Source: Paenibacillus terrae
GTDB taxonomy: Bacteria; Bacillota; Bacilli; Paenibacillales; Paenibacillaceae
Length of the DNA: 64,000 nt
NCBI RefSeq assembly: GCF_000943545.1
Contig: NZ_JTHP01000018.1
Location: 26,853 to 90,852 of the forward strand
Direction: 5' to 3'
The first letter of the stretch is position 1, and the number at the start of each line of letters is the position of its first letter. The position numbers were made by a program, and so were the translations under genes. This document shows, in pieces, positions 55,633 to 64,000 of this stretch. Below the pieces are notes generated by a model, which searched no databases, was not told the DNA's origin, and saw only the letters and a program-made list of their open reading frames with translations.

Positions 55633-55884
55633 ATGAACGGGAAGCAGCAATTGGCTGAACAGTTAAGTCAATCGGCGAGTATGACCGCGCTGGTCTCCAT
55701 GATCGTGTCGCTCATTTGTATAGCGCTAGCTTGGTGGGCTTTACAGAGCTTAAAGCTGGATTTATTCATCAGGCATCCTAAGGGACCACAGGGCAGATTG
55801 CTGCACTTGTTTCTTGCCATTATGTTGGGACAGCTGGTGTCCGGCTTTCTTTTAAGCTATATCTCATGGAGCCAGATGCTTTAG
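55633..55884 (+). CDS. DUF1146 (YwzB) family membrane protein
   Basis: An 83-residue protein with two helices (MTALVSMIVSLICIALAWWAL and LLHLFLAIMLGQLVSGFLL) around the LKLDLFIRHPKGPQGR loop. This is the DUF1146/YwzB pattern, found between atpC and murA in many Bacillales. GATGGGAGGG precedes the ATG. Function unknown. ywmB, which often follows, is not present. Confidence 0.88.
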   Translation: MNGKQQLAEQLSQSASMTALVSMIVSLICIALAWWALQSLKLDLFIRHPKGPQGRLLHLFLAIMLGQLVSGFLLSYISWSQML

Positions 55885-56208
55885 AATGTGTTTTAATATG
55901 AAGTGGGCGGGTTATATGACTTTATGGCCCTGTATCTGCGGGAATTGTCGAATAACATCGCGTCATATTGTTAAGAATGGTAAACAAAAGAACTATACGT
56001 GTATAGCTGGCCCGACAGGCTGGAAACACAATAGTCGTCATGTTTAAAAAACGCTTGTATACTTGATTTAATCAGTGTTATGATGGCAGTTAGTGTATTA
56101 GTAAAATCTTGTTTTTTTATGTAATGAAAAAGCAAGGCATGAAAATAGCGGAATATGTTCTTTTTTTCCATGATGGAAAAGGGAAATGACGCGCGGAGGG
56201 AACCATAG

Positions 56209-57558
56209 ATGAGCAAATTTATCGTCCGCGGTGGCAACAGATTGACCGGGAGTGTCAAAGTCAGCGGAGCCAAAAACTCAGTTCTGCCGATCATCGCCGC
56301 ATCTCTTTTAGGAGAAGAAGGAGAAAGTGTTATCATTGATGCACCTCCTCTAGACGATGTGATGACCATTAACAAAGTGCTGGAGTCCTTAGGAGCAGGC
56401 GTTACATACCAAGACGAGGTCATTCGTGTTGACGCACGGAAGATAATTTCCTGTGAAGCCCCTTACGAGTGGGTTAGGAAAATGCGCGCATCGTTTTTGG
56501 TTATGGGGCCGTTGCTTACACGTTTGGGACACACAAGAATTTCGCTTCCAGGCGGATGTGCAATTGGTACGCGACCGATTGATCAGCATTTGAAGGGTTT
56601 TGAAGCATTGGGTGCCGAGATTAGTCTGGGCCAAGGGTTTATTGAAGCTAAAATTAACGGGCGTCTGCGTGGAGCAAAAGTTTATTTGGATGTAGCCAGC
56701 GTAGGTGCGACCGAAAATATTATGATGGCCGCTACTCTTGCGGAGGGCATTACCACCATTGAAAATGCTGCGAAGGAACCTGAGATCGTCGATCTTGCGA
56801 ATTTCCTGAACGGTATGGGTGCCAAGGTGCGCGGTGCAGGTACAGGCGTTATTCGCATTGAAGGCGTTGAAAAGCTGCACGGTGTGAAGCATACGGTCAT
56901 TCCCGACCGGGTAGAAGCAGGTACTTACATGGTTGCTGCTGCGATCACAGGCGGGAACGTATATGTAGAAGGCGCGATATCGGACCATTTGGGACCGGTT
57001 ATCTCCAAGATGGAAGAAATGGGTGTAATCATTCAACCGGATGAAAATGGAATTCGCGTGATTTCGGATAAACCGTTAAAGGCCGTTGATGTTAAAACGT
57101 TGCCTTATCCTGGTTTCCCTACGGATATGCAGTCCCAGATGATGGCACTTCAACTTGCCGCTGAAGGCACCAGCATTATCACGGAAACCGTGTTTGAAAA
57201 TCGTTTTATGCATGTGGATGAATTCCATCTGATGAATGCGGAGATTAAAGTTGAAGGCCGTTCCGCAATTGTAACCGGCAATGCTAAATTGACAGGTGCA
57301 AAAGTGACCTCGACAGATCTGCGTGCAGGTGCTGCTTTGATTCTGACTGGACTGATTGCGGAAGGTACAACGGAGGTATCCGGCGTACATCACATCGACC
57401 GTGGTTATGTTCATCTAGCTGAGAAGCTGACCGGGTTAGGCGCGGACATTTACAGAGTAACGGTAGAAGAGCCCAAGCTGGATGTCTCCAGTGCTGAGCG
57501 CGTCATACCAGAACCGGCATCAGGGAATCTGTTTAAGATTCAGCCTTCCCTGGCCTAA
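56209..57558 (+). CDS. murA: UDP-N-acetylglucosamine 1-carboxyvinyltransferase
   Basis: First committed step of peptidoglycan synthesis, joining PEP to UDP-GlcNAc. The 449 residues include the [18 protein letters not shown] start (Lys22) and the fosfomycin-sensitive Cys117 in [23 protein letters not shown] [18 protein letters not shown] and [11 protein letters not shown] follow. AGGGAACC precedes the ATG. The stop codon lies in the stem of a 20-bp hairpin. The 325-base gap upstream holds no recognised gene. Confidence 0.96.
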   Translation: MSKFIVRGGNRLTGSVKVSGAKNSVLPIIAASLLGEEGESVIIDAPPLDDVMTINKVLESLGAGVTYQDEVIRVDARKIISCEAPYEWVRKMRASFLVMGPLLTRLGHTRISLPGGCAIGTRPIDQHLKGFEALGAEISLGQGFIEAKINGRLRGAKVYLDVASVGATENIMMAATLAEGITTIENAAKEPEIVDLANFLNGMGAKVRGAGTGVIRIEGVEKLHGVKHTVIPDRVEAGTYMVAAAITGGNVYVEGAISDHLGPVISKMEEMGVIIQPDENGIRVISDKPLKAVDVKTLPYPGFPTDMQSQMMALQLAAEGTSIITETVFENRFMHVDEFHLMNAEIKVEGRSAIVTGNAKLTGAKVTSTDLRAGAALILTGLIAEGTTEVSGVHHIDRGYVHLAEKLTGLGADIYRVTVEEPKLDVSSAERVIPEPASGNLFKIQPSLA

Positions 57559-57602
57559 ATGTTAGCGCATATAGCCTCATGCGGCTATATGCGCTAACAT
57601 TT
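57557..57602. other. Perfect 20-bp hairpin containing the murA stop codon
   Basis: Arms 57557-57576 and 57583-57602 are exact reverse complements around a six-base loop. No T-run follows. It may protect or process the murA mRNA end ahead of the conventional terminator at 57616. Confidence 0.75.
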
Positions 57603-57615
57603 ACGAATAAGTGAG

Positions 57616-57646
57616 AAACCAAGTCCATAAAGGGCTTGGTTTTTTT
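57616..57646 (+). terminator. Terminator of murA
   Basis: AAACCAAGTCC pairs with GGGCTTGGTTT around a five-base loop, followed by T7. Confidence 0.9.
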
Positions 57647-57790
57647 ATGTTTTCAGCCTGTCTTTTTCATTCTTTCAGTTCTCTTAAAATGGTTCTATCA
57701 AAGTGGACGACCTCATATGATTGAAAATATCTGCTGAAGCATATCACTGCTTCCAGCCGGACTCAAGCCCTTTGATGGAGGTTTCAGCTT

Positions 57791-59215
57791 ATGAAAGATT
57801 CACAGGTTCGTATTCGTATACCGATTCATCATTCCAAGGAACATCGCCGGGCTTCACCTGAGGGAGACAGTCACGGCTCTATAGCTGTTGTACAGGCAGG
57901 GCGTCCTGTGCCACAGCAGATCGTTCCGCCGGGCGCGTCAGCTCCTGACAGAGTGACCTTCAACGCCCGGCGTACGGCGGCGGCGGTCACTCCCGCGCAG
58001 CGCTCTATCCCCGCGTCGCCGCCCGTCTCTGGGGCAGCTACGACCCGCGGCAGCCTGCCGCCCGCGCTGCTGCCGCACCTGCGGCCTTCTGCCGGGCGTG
58101 TCCCGCGCTGGGGCAGCCGCCGCCCATGGCTGCCCGCCGCGGCTATGGCGGGCCTGCTGGTGCTAGCGCTGGCCGTGCCCACACTGCTGGCATGGCCTCG
58201 CCACACGGCGCAGACGTTGCCGCCTAGCAACCGCACGGCTACGCCAGCGGTTGCGAAGGGCGAGGCGCCCGTTACACGACTGCCGGGCATCCCACCCATG
58301 CCTGCAGTGCCCGCCGCGCCAGCGCGCAGCGTACCAGCGGCGGCAGAGCCGGACGTGCGCGTGTACGTCACGTCCACCGGTCGCACGGAGACGCTGCCGC
58401 TAGAGCAATACATTGTCGGCGTAGTAGCTGCCGAAATGCCGCCCAGCTTCGAAGGCGAGGCGCTGAAGGCGCAGGCCATTGCCGCGCGTACCTTCATTGC
58501 TCGGCGTTTGCTGGCTGATGACACCAGCGGCGCTCCGGCGGGGGCGGATGTGACCGATACGGTTAAGCACCAGGCCTACATTTCCAAAGCCAAACTTAAT
58601 AGAGAGTGGGGGCATGCTGGCAAATCCGCAGAACTGGCCAAAATCCGGCAGGCTGTACGCGACACCAAGGATACGATCATGGTATATGAGGGTAAACCGA
58701 TTACCGCTTCCTTTTTTTCTACCAGTAACGGTTATACTGAAAATTCAGAGGATGTATGGGCCAAGGCTGTGCCTTATTTACGGAGTGTGTCAAGTCCATG
58801 GGACAAGCAGCTTGCGCCCCGTTATGCAGAAACCATCACGCTGAGCCGTCAGAATGTGCTTGATAGATTGGGATTGAGCCGTACGCCGATAGCCGCTTCT
58901 ACTGGAGGAGGGAGTATACCGGAAATTCGGGTACTTTCCAAGACAAAGGGGCATCGGATCAAGCAGATCGAGGTAGGAGGCACTATTTTTACAGGACCGG
59001 AAATCCGAAACAAGCTGGGGCTGCGTTCTGCTGAATTTACGTGGAAGGCCGAAGGAGATCGGATCGCCATTACAACCTACGGCTACGGACATGGTGTCGG
59101 TATGAGCCAATGGGGAGCTAACGGAATGGCCAAGGAAGGACATACCGCCACTCAAATTCTCCTTCACTATTACACGGGCGTTTCCTTTGCCCAAGCCTCT
59201 CGTATTCTAAGTTAG
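57791..59215 (+). CDS. spoIID: Stage II sporulation protein D (peptidoglycan lytic transglycosylase)
   Basis: Mother-cell enzyme that, with SpoIIP, degrades septal peptidoglycan during engulfment. The catalytic Glu215 is in YIVGVVAAEMPPSFEGEAL, followed by AQAIAARTFIARR, the repeat ITASFFSTSNGYTENSEDVW and YGYGHGVGMSQWGANGMA. The 474 residues exceed the usual roughly 340 because the membrane helix (about 113-135) is preceded by a 110-residue Pro/Ala/Arg-rich cytoplasmic extension. The first part to about 58530 is very GC-rich; the rest has normal composition. A sigma-E promoter is expected, but no clear one was found. Confidence 0.92.
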   Translation: MKDSQVRIRIPIHHSKEHRRASPEGDSHGSIAVVQAGRPVPQQIVPPGASAPDRVTFNARRTAAAVTPAQRSIPASPPVSGAATTRGSLPPALLPHLRPSAGRVPRWGSRRPWLPAAAMAGLLVLALAVPTLLAWPRHTAQTLPPSNRTATPAVAKGEAPVTRLPGIPPMPAVPAAPARSVPAAAEPDVRVYVTSTGRTETLPLEQYIVGVVAAEMPPSFEGEALKAQAIAARTFIARRLLADDTSGAPAGADVTDTVKHQAYISKAKLNREWGHAGKSAELAKIRQAVRDTKDTIMVYEGKPITASFFSTSNGYTENSEDVWAKAVPYLRSVSSPWDKQLAPRYAETITLSRQNVLDRLGLSRTPIAASTGGGSIPEIRVLSKTKGHRIKQIEVGGTIFTGPEIRNKLGLRSAEFTWKAEGDRIAITTYGYGHGVGMSQWGANGMAKEGHTATQILLHYYTGVSFAQASRILS

Positions 59216-59236
59216 TAAATTTTTCAAAACTTTGAA

Positions 59237-59264
59237 GTATAAAAGAGTTGCACCCGGTAACACT
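59237..59264 (+). promoter_or_regulatory. Candidate sigma-F promoter of spoIIQ
   Basis: GTATA (59237-59241) and GGTAACACT (59256-59264, fitting GGNNANANT) with a 14-base spacer, about 20 bp before the spoIIQ start. spoIIQ is a forespore gene under sigma-F in B. subtilis. Confidence 0.65.
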
Positions 59265-59285
59265 GGTTACTGAGGTGATGAGCAA

Positions 59286-60026
59286 ATGAGTGAACAAAAT
59301 AAAAACCAGAACCAAAATCATGAAGAAACACCCAAAACCTTTCAGGGTGGTAGGGCTTCACGGCCGTCTTCGTGGAAAAAGCTGTTGTCCAAAAGGTGGG
59401 CATACCCGGCAGCCTACATTGCCGCAGCAGCCATTATACTAACTTTAGTGTGGGTCTATCAGGATGCCAGCCAGAAGTCTTTCAAACCTGACCCAGCTAA
59501 TTCATCGGTACAGAATACATCAACGGTCAATACCGATGTCACCGGACAACAGCCTGAAAGTATGGAAGTCGTTGCCCAGTCGGAAAATCTCGCATGGCCG
59601 GTGGCGGATGCTGCCGCAGTACAGGTCGTAAAGCCATTCTTTGACGAAAACGCGACAGCTGACGAACAGGCGGCTGCGATGGTAGAGTACGATAAAACCT
59701 TTACCGCCAACACTGGCATTGATCTTTCTCGCGCCGATGACCAAACATTCGAAGTGAGAGCCGCGCTCAGTGGTAAGGTGACCCGTGTGGAACAACACCC
59801 GCTGGCAGGCAATGTTGTGGAAATTACGCATGATAACAATCTCAGAACCGTTTACCAAAGCTTGAACGATCTGAAAGTAAAAGAAGGCGATCAAGTAAAA
59901 CAGAACGATGTCATCGCTTCGGCGGGTCGTAATGAACTTGAAAAGGATTTGAAAACACATCTGCATTTTGAAGTGTATCAGGATGCCAAGCCAGTGAATC
60001 CAACCGGTCTGCTTCCTAAAAAATAA
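59286..60026 (+). CDS. spoIIQ: Stage II sporulation protein Q (degenerate M23/LytM domain)
   Basis: Forespore membrane protein forming the channel and ratchet with SpoIIIAH across the engulfment septum. The 246 residues have a membrane helix (about 39-58) and a C-terminal LytM fold (GKVTRVEQHPLAGNVVEITH, THLHFEVYQDAKPVNPTGLL). Where active M23 enzymes have a zinc His before GIDL, this protein has FTANTGIDLS, so the first ligand is missing, as in B. subtilis SpoIIQ. GAGGTGATGAGC precedes the ATG. A terminator follows at 60049. Confidence 0.9.
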   Translation: MSEQNKNQNQNHEETPKTFQGGRASRPSSWKKLLSKRWAYPAAYIAAAAIILTLVWVYQDASQKSFKPDPANSSVQNTSTVNTDVTGQQPESMEVVAQSENLAWPVADAAAVQVVKPFFDENATADEQAAAMVEYDKTFTANTGIDLSRADDQTFEVRAALSGKVTRVEQHPLAGNVVEITHDNNLRTVYQSLNDLKVKEGDQVKQNDVIASAGRNELEKDLKTHLHFEVYQDAKPVNPTGLLPKK

Positions 60027-60048
60027 ATTTGGTAATAGCTTTTCATGC

Positions 60049-60078
60049 AAAGCGGGGGATCATCATCCCTCGCTTTTT
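60049..60078 (+). terminator. Terminator of spoIIQ
   Basis: AAAGCG and GGGAT pair with ATCCC and CGCTTT around a CATC loop, followed by a T-run. Confidence 0.85.
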
Positions 60079-60165
60079 CTTGTGCTTTTGTAGTTCATTG
60101 GGTAAACATCAGTTGCTTTTGCCAAATAAATAGGCCTTCCGAAGCATGTCTTCCCGCCATACCGC

Positions 60166-60193
60166 GAATATATAGGCATACTCCTCATATAAT
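60166..60193 (+). promoter_or_regulatory. Candidate sigma-E promoter of spoIIID
   Basis: GAATATA (60166-60172) and CATATAAT (60186-60193), the latter one base from the sigma-E -10 CATACAAT, are separated by 13 bases and lie about 34 bp upstream of spoIIID, a mother-cell gene. Confidence 0.5.
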
Positions 60194-60226
60194 GTACCAA
60201 ACTATCCACAGTGGGGAGGCGGGAGC

Positions 60227-60514
60227 GTGCACGATTACATCAAGGAACGGACCATCAAAATCGGTCGCTGTATCGTGGAAACAAGGAATACGGTCCGTAC
60301 GATTGCCAAGGAATTTGGTGTCTCCAAGAGCACGGTGCATAAAGATCTGACCGAACGGCTGCCTGAAATCAACCCGGACCTTGCAGATCAGGTGAAGCAC
60401 ATTCTCGAATACCATAAATCCATTCGTCATCTGCGGGGAGGGGAAGCGACGAAAATCAAGTACAAAAAAACGAGCGGAAAAAGAAGGGAGATCCTTGTTT
60501 CAGGCAAGTCTTAA
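60227..60514 (+). CDS. spoIIID: Sporulation transcriptional regulator SpoIIID
   Basis: A small mother-cell DNA-binding protein of 95 residues that retunes the sigma-E regulon. HDYIKERTIKIGRCIVETRN, then TVRTIAKEFGVSKSTVHKDL (helix-turn-helix), RLPEINPDLADQVKHILEYH and RHLRGGEATKIKYK form the complete SpoIIID pattern. The start is GTG at 60227 preceded by GGGAGGCGGGAGC. It lies upstream of mbl as in other Bacillales. Confidence 0.96.
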   Translation: MHDYIKERTIKIGRCIVETRNTVRTIAKEFGVSKSTVHKDLTERLPEINPDLADQVKHILEYHKSIRHLRGGEATKIKYKKTSGKRREILVSGKS

Positions 60515-60686
60515 AAATATATAGTGAATTGGCTGGCAAAGCCATTGAATCAACCCCCTGAAGTATGATATGTTAAAAGATGGTACAAGATCGAAAAATG
60601 ACATGTAACCGTAGGTTTATACATATATTTGCCGCTTCTTGTCGAATCTCAGCTTTTTAAAATATCACTTTGGGGGCCTTTTTAAT

Positions 60687-61685
60687 ATGTTCAGTAATGA
60701 TATCGGTATCGACCTCGGTACGGCCAACGTGCTTATCCACGTCAAAGGGAAGGGGGTTGTTCTTGACGAACCTTCCGTTGTTGCAATAGAAAGCGATACA
60801 AAAAGAGTTCTGGCTGTCGGAGAGGAAGCACGCCGTATGGTTGGACGTACTCCCGGTAATATCATAGCCATCCGTCCACTGCGCGACGGTGTCATCGCCG
60901 ATTTTGAAGTGACTGAAGCCATGCTAAAATATTTTATCAATCGTGTAGGGGGAAAAAGCTGGTACAGCCACCCTCGTATTCTGATCTGTGCGCCGACGAA
61001 CATTACCTCAGTGGAACAAAAAGCGATTCGTGAAGCGGCGGAGCGTAGCGGGGCTAAAGAAGTATTTTTGGAGGAAGAGCCAAAAGCAGCTGCCATCGGG
61101 GCAGGAATGGATATTTTTGAGCCTAGTGGCAACATGGTTGTGGATATTGGTGGTGGAACAACAGACGTTGCGGTTCTCTCTATGGGGGATGTAGTAACGG
61201 CTTCTTCCATTAAAATGGCAGGAGACAAGTTTGATTCCGCCATCATGAAATATGTGAAAACAAAGTACAAGCTTTTGATCGGGGAACGCACAGCGGAAGA
61301 TATTAAAATCGCCATCGGCACCGTGCATCCGAGCGGACGACAGGCAGAGATGGACATCCGGGGACGAGATATGGTATCCGGGTTGCCTAAAACGTTAAGT
61401 ATTTCTGCGGCTGAAGTGCAGGATGCGCTCAGAGATCCTGTGTCAGCGATTGTTGCTGCGGCCAAGTTTGTATTGGAGCAGACCCCACCTGAACTGTCAG
61501 CCGACATTATTGACCGGGGTGTTATTTTGACAGGCGGCGGCGCGTTGCTGAGCGGATTGGACGAGCTGCTTGCCGAGGAACTGCGTGTTCCGGTGCTGGT
61601 TGCTGAAGATCCGATGCATTGTGTCGTCAAGGGCACAGGAATTATGCTGGATAATTTGGATCATGTCGTTAAGAAAAAGTTCTAA
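60687..61685 (+). CDS. mbl: Actin-like cell-shape protein Mbl
   Basis: An MreB-family filament protein guiding the elongation machinery. The 332 residues show the actin phosphate loops DIGIDLGTANVLIHVKGKG and VVDIGGGTTDVAVLSMGD, EEEPKAAAIGAGM, and GGGALLSGLDELLAEEL. MFSNDIGIDLGTANVL from ATG 60687 matches Mbl starts, and GGGGG lies ten bases upstream. Mbl, not MreB or MreBH, is inferred from the position between spoIIID and flhO and from the sequence near both ends. Confidence 0.92.
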   Translation: MFSNDIGIDLGTANVLIHVKGKGVVLDEPSVVAIESDTKRVLAVGEEARRMVGRTPGNIIAIRPLRDGVIADFEVTEAMLKYFINRVGGKSWYSHPRILICAPTNITSVEQKAIREAAERSGAKEVFLEEEPKAAAIGAGMDIFEPSGNMVVDIGGGTTDVAVLSMGDVVTASSIKMAGDKFDSAIMKYVKTKYKLLIGERTAEDIKIAIGTVHPSGRQAEMDIRGRDMVSGLPKTLSISAAEVQDALRDPVSAIVAAAKFVLEQTPPELSADIIDRGVILTGGGALLSGLDELLAEELRVPVLVAEDPMHCVVKGTGIMLDNLDHVVKKKF

Positions 61686-61807
61686 TCTGCCGATAGTGAA
61701 TATAAGAGACTCGTGTGCGGTCAGGGAGGCTATCTAGGTTTTGGCTTCCATGCCTCCGTACGAGCAGATGTTTGATCAGGAGAGTACAGGATTGGGGTGC
61801 ACGATAC

Positions 61808-62692
61808 ATGTTGAGAGGTTTATATACTGCGGCCGCCGGAATGACAACACAACAACGACGCCATGACACCGTGACGCAAAATATTGCCAATATGAACACG
61901 ACTGGATACAAGCAGGAAAACAGTGTTCAGCGTTCTTTTCCGGAAATGCTTATTTCGATGACTGGAGGCAATCCGGATAATCCGGACCGTACGGTCGGCA
62001 AGCTCAATACTGGCGTTTTTGCTGAGGAAAGCCTCTCCCCTTACATTCAGGGGGCATTGAAGGACAGCGGACAAGCTACGGATTTCGCGATACAGTCCAA
62101 TATTAACGTGAACGACCCGGCAACCGGTCGGCCTATGGCTTTTGATCAGGCGGGGAAATTCATCAATGCTAACGGTGAAGTCACCTATCGTCCGGAAGCG
62201 TTTTTTACGGTTCGGGACAATAATGGTAATGTACGCTATACACGTGATGGGCATTTTCAGGTAAATGGAACGGGAGCATTGCTCTCGTCGACTGGTTCAG
62301 CAGTGCTGGATACGAATGGAAACCCGATTCAATTGACGGGGGCTGTTTCAGCGCTTAAAGTAAATGAGCGAGGCGAATTGGTGGACAAAGACTCCAATCA
62401 GACGTTGGGAACGACGCTCGGAATCAGTGTCATTGACCGTCCATACCAACTCGTTCGTGAAGGTAATGGGAATTTTCGCCTGAATGATACAGACGGTGCT
62501 ACGGCCAGAACGATGACTGCAAATGATGTGGTATCTGTCCGTCAAGGCTATCTGGAAGTATCCAATGTGAACGCTTCGCAGTCGATGGTGGATATGATGG
62601 CTGCGTTAAGAGCGTATGAAGCGAATCAGAAGGTCATTCAATTTTATGATAAAAGCTTGGACAAGGCCGTTAATGAAGTAGGTCGTGTATAA
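61808..62692 (+). CDS. flhO: Flagellar hook-basal body protein FlhO (FlgF/FlgG family)
   Basis: A rod-type axial protein of the flagellum, secreted by the flagellar export gate. The 294 residues begin LRGLYTAAAGMTTQQRRHDT, with QNIANMNTTGYKQ, the N-terminal rod domain, and end SNVNASQSMVDMMAALRAYE, the C-terminal coiled-coil signature. ATG at 61808 follows GGGGTG. It is paired with flhP downstream, 13 bases away. Confidence 0.92.
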   Translation: MLRGLYTAAAGMTTQQRRHDTVTQNIANMNTTGYKQENSVQRSFPEMLISMTGGNPDNPDRTVGKLNTGVFAEESLSPYIQGALKDSGQATDFAIQSNINVNDPATGRPMAFDQAGKFINANGEVTYRPEAFFTVRDNNGNVRYTRDGHFQVNGTGALLSSTGSAVLDTNGNPIQLTGAVSALKVNERGELVDKDSNQTLGTTLGISVIDRPYQLVREGNGNFRLNDTDGATARTMTANDVVSVRQGYLEVSNVNASQSMVDMMAALRAYEANQKVIQFYDKSLDKAVNEVGRV

Positions 62693-62705
62693 CAGGGGGT
62701 AAGTG

Positions 62706-63533
62706 ATGAACAACTCCATGATCGGCGCAATGGTATCTATGGCCAGTGTGCAGCAGCGCTTGGATTTGATTGCCGATAATATCGCCAATATCAATACGGT
62801 TGGTTATAAGAGTAAACAGGGTTCTTTTGAAGATGTGCTGGCCAATGTGCAGCAGCAGCCTTCGACGTATCTCCAAAATGGACGGGCTATGCCGCTCGGC
62901 TACAATTTGGGCTACGGTGTGAAAATAGCCTCGGCTATGAAAAATATGGAGCAGGGACCGCTTAAAGAGACGGGGCTTCCTACCGATCTGGCGATCCAAG
63001 GCAATGCCATGTTCGAAGTTCAGGGAAATGGACAGAAGGCTTGGACGCGTGACGGCAGCTTTCATTTTGTTCCAGATCCGAATGACGGCAAAACGATGTT
63101 GCTGACAACCTCTGAAGGCTATCAAGTGCTGGATAACAATGATGTTCCTGTAACTGCTCCGTCTGGATCCAAGGTAGCGATTAACCCGGACGGTGAATTG
63201 CTCATTCGCCCAGACGGAACGGGAAATCCAATAGTTGGTCAGCGGATCAAGCTGATGGATGTGCAACGTCCAGAAGGATTGGAACAGCGGGACGATAACC
63301 TGTTCGTGTTAGCATATGGTGTGACAGAAGCGAATGTATTTGGTGCAGCAGGTGTAGCGGGCGCTGTTCCAGCGGACGTATCTGTACGTTCCGGCTATTT
63401 GGAACAGTCTAATGTGGATTTAGCGGGTGAAATGACGGACATGATGCAAGTTCAGCGAATGTATCAATTGGCGGCACGGGCGCTGACTTCTAGCGATACA
63501 ATGCTGAACCTGGCTAACAATCTGAGGGCATAG
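62706..63533 (+). CDS. flhP: Flagellar hook-basal body protein FlhP (FlgF/FlgG family)
   Basis: A paralogue of FlhO with 275 residues. SMIGAMVSMASVQQRLDLIA and DNIANINTVGYKSKQGSFED form the rod N-terminal domain, and GYLEQSNVDLAGEMTDMMQV with MYQLAARALTSSDTML the C-terminal one. ATG at 62706 follows GGGGGTAAG; a GTG one codon earlier is possible. It is likely co-transcribed with flhO and the small gene after it. Confidence 0.92.
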   Translation: MNNSMIGAMVSMASVQQRLDLIADNIANINTVGYKSKQGSFEDVLANVQQQPSTYLQNGRAMPLGYNLGYGVKIASAMKNMEQGPLKETGLPTDLAIQGNAMFEVQGNGQKAWTRDGSFHFVPDPNDGKTMLLTTSEGYQVLDNNDVPVTAPSGSKVAINPDGELLIRPDGTGNPIVGQRIKLMDVQRPEGLEQRDDNLFVLAYGVTEANVFGAAGVAGAVPADVSVRSGYLEQSNVDLAGEMTDMMQVQRMYQLAARALTSSDTMLNLANNLRA

Positions 63534-63543
63534 GGATTTGGTA

Positions 63544-63756
63544 ATGAAAGAAGAACAACCCAATTCCCCTCCGGTGCCTGAAAAGGCGAAGTCTCGCTGG
63601 CGTACCGCCCGTTATTTCGTAATCCCGTTGTTATTTCTATTCTCGCTGTTGGGTGGTTTGATTGCAGGATATGTGATCGTAGGCAAGCAAGGGCTGGCAG
63701 GCGTATTTGAATGGAAAACCTGGCAGCACGTCATTGATCTTATATTTGCGCCTTAA
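63544..63756 (+). CDS. EpuA family small membrane protein (often labelled RNA polymerase subunit beta)
   Basis: A 70-residue protein with one helix (YFVIPLLFLFSLLGGLIAGYVIV) preceded by a basic RWRTARY segment and followed by VFEWKTWQHVIDLIF. This matches the EpuA family found in Firmicutes, which databases often label as DNA-directed RNA polymerase subunit beta, though it has no catalytic part. AGGG lies eight bases before the ATG at 63544, and flhP ends ten bases upstream, so it ends that operon. Confidence 0.82.
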   Translation: MKEEQPNSPPVPEKAKSRWRTARYFVIPLLFLFSLLGGLIAGYVIVGKQGLAGVFEWKTWQHVIDLIFAP

Positions 63757-63821
63757 TTTACTTTAAAAGATGGGGGCGGGGAGAAGGTCGCTCCGCGAAT
63801 GATTTGATCTTACGATCGCTG

Positions 63822-63877
63822 TTGCAACCGGATTTTCTTATTTTATAAGTTATTCAGATGTGAAAATCCCGTTGCAA
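63822..63877. repeat. Inverted repeat in the final intergenic region
   Basis: TTGCAACCGGATTTTC (63822-63837) and GAAAATCCCGTTGCAA (63862-63877) are inverted with one mismatch around a 24-base AT-rich spacer. The rest of 63757-64000 contains several TACGATCGC and CTTCGCTTCGC-like short motifs and no recognised gene. It may be part of a dispersed repeat. Confidence 0.5.
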
Positions 63878-64000
63878 AGGCGAACGCTTACGCTTCTCCA
63901 GATTCAAATCCTTCGCTTCGCTACTACCCGCCATCGAGCCCACTCTTGTTAAGGTAAACCACTCGCAATTTGTGTTGGGTAGCATATAAAAACAACAAAG

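Noticed and set aside
55971..56423. Minus-strand frame upstream of murA, considered as the missing ywmB
   Set aside because: Wrong strand, overlaps murA and shows no YwmB features.
60665..61636. Minus-strand frame of 323 codons opposite mbl
   Set aside because: Pure antisense of a conserved actin homologue; Ser/Thr-rich translation typical of shadow frames.

Overview
The window reads as a chromosomal segment of a spore-forming, flagellated Gram-positive bacterium, most likely a Paenibacillus of the polymyxa group. The right half has the conserved Bacillales gene order prfA-prmC ... spoIIR-ywlC-mntP-ywlE-ywlG-glyA ... upp-mnaA-atp operon ... murA-spoIID-spoIIQ-spoIIID-mbl-flhO-flhP. Most genes have near-neutral GC, but a glutaminyl-tRNA synthetase is present and several genes carry very GC-rich patches, both unlike Bacillus subtilis. 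No tRNA, rRNA, CRISPR array or prophage was seen.

Layout. 1-4000 is an AT-richer accessory end: an ABC-2 type ATPase, a polysaccharide pyruvyl transferase-like gene, a glycoside hydrolase family 3 relic and a decayed IS4-family element with recognisable inverted ends. 4100-6570 holds a Fur-box-driven siderophore ATPase plus FhuF-like reductase pair and a glutathione peroxidase. 6740-13390 is a redox and anaerobic block: an NADH oxidase behind three phased Rex/Fnr-like palindromes, a formate/nitrite channel behind an Fnr-type box, and a molybdopterin oxidoreductase followed by an MFS exporter. mobA at 18943 supplies a late step of its cofactor. 13400-30750 is a mixed region of acetyltransferases, glnS, transporters, a frameshifted LysE exporter, an Lrp regulator, a tetR-SMR-SMR-fruK operon, two phospholipase D family proteins, a ydcZ-yeiL-ydcZ operon and a maltose acetyltransferase. 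30960-34950 has IDI-2, ychF and an AT-rich hydrolase behind a possible attenuator.

35200-64000 is the conserved backbone: translation termination, cell shape (rodA, mbl, murA), sporulation (spoIIR, spoIID, spoIIQ, spoIIID), one-carbon metabolism under a ZTP riboswitch, F1Fo ATP synthase, and flagellar rod genes. It is interrupted by a sugar ABC transporter relic between glyA and upp.

The least explained items are: two homologous long-hairpin elements of about 118 bp (8534-8649 and 20841-20960) that share a core loop while their stems covary; tandem 31-bp hairpin repeats between atpA and atpG; paired 6-5-6 palindromes upstream of the maltose acetyltransferase; and the GC-rich patches in core genes. 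All homology calls come from reading motifs and gene order; no database search was run.
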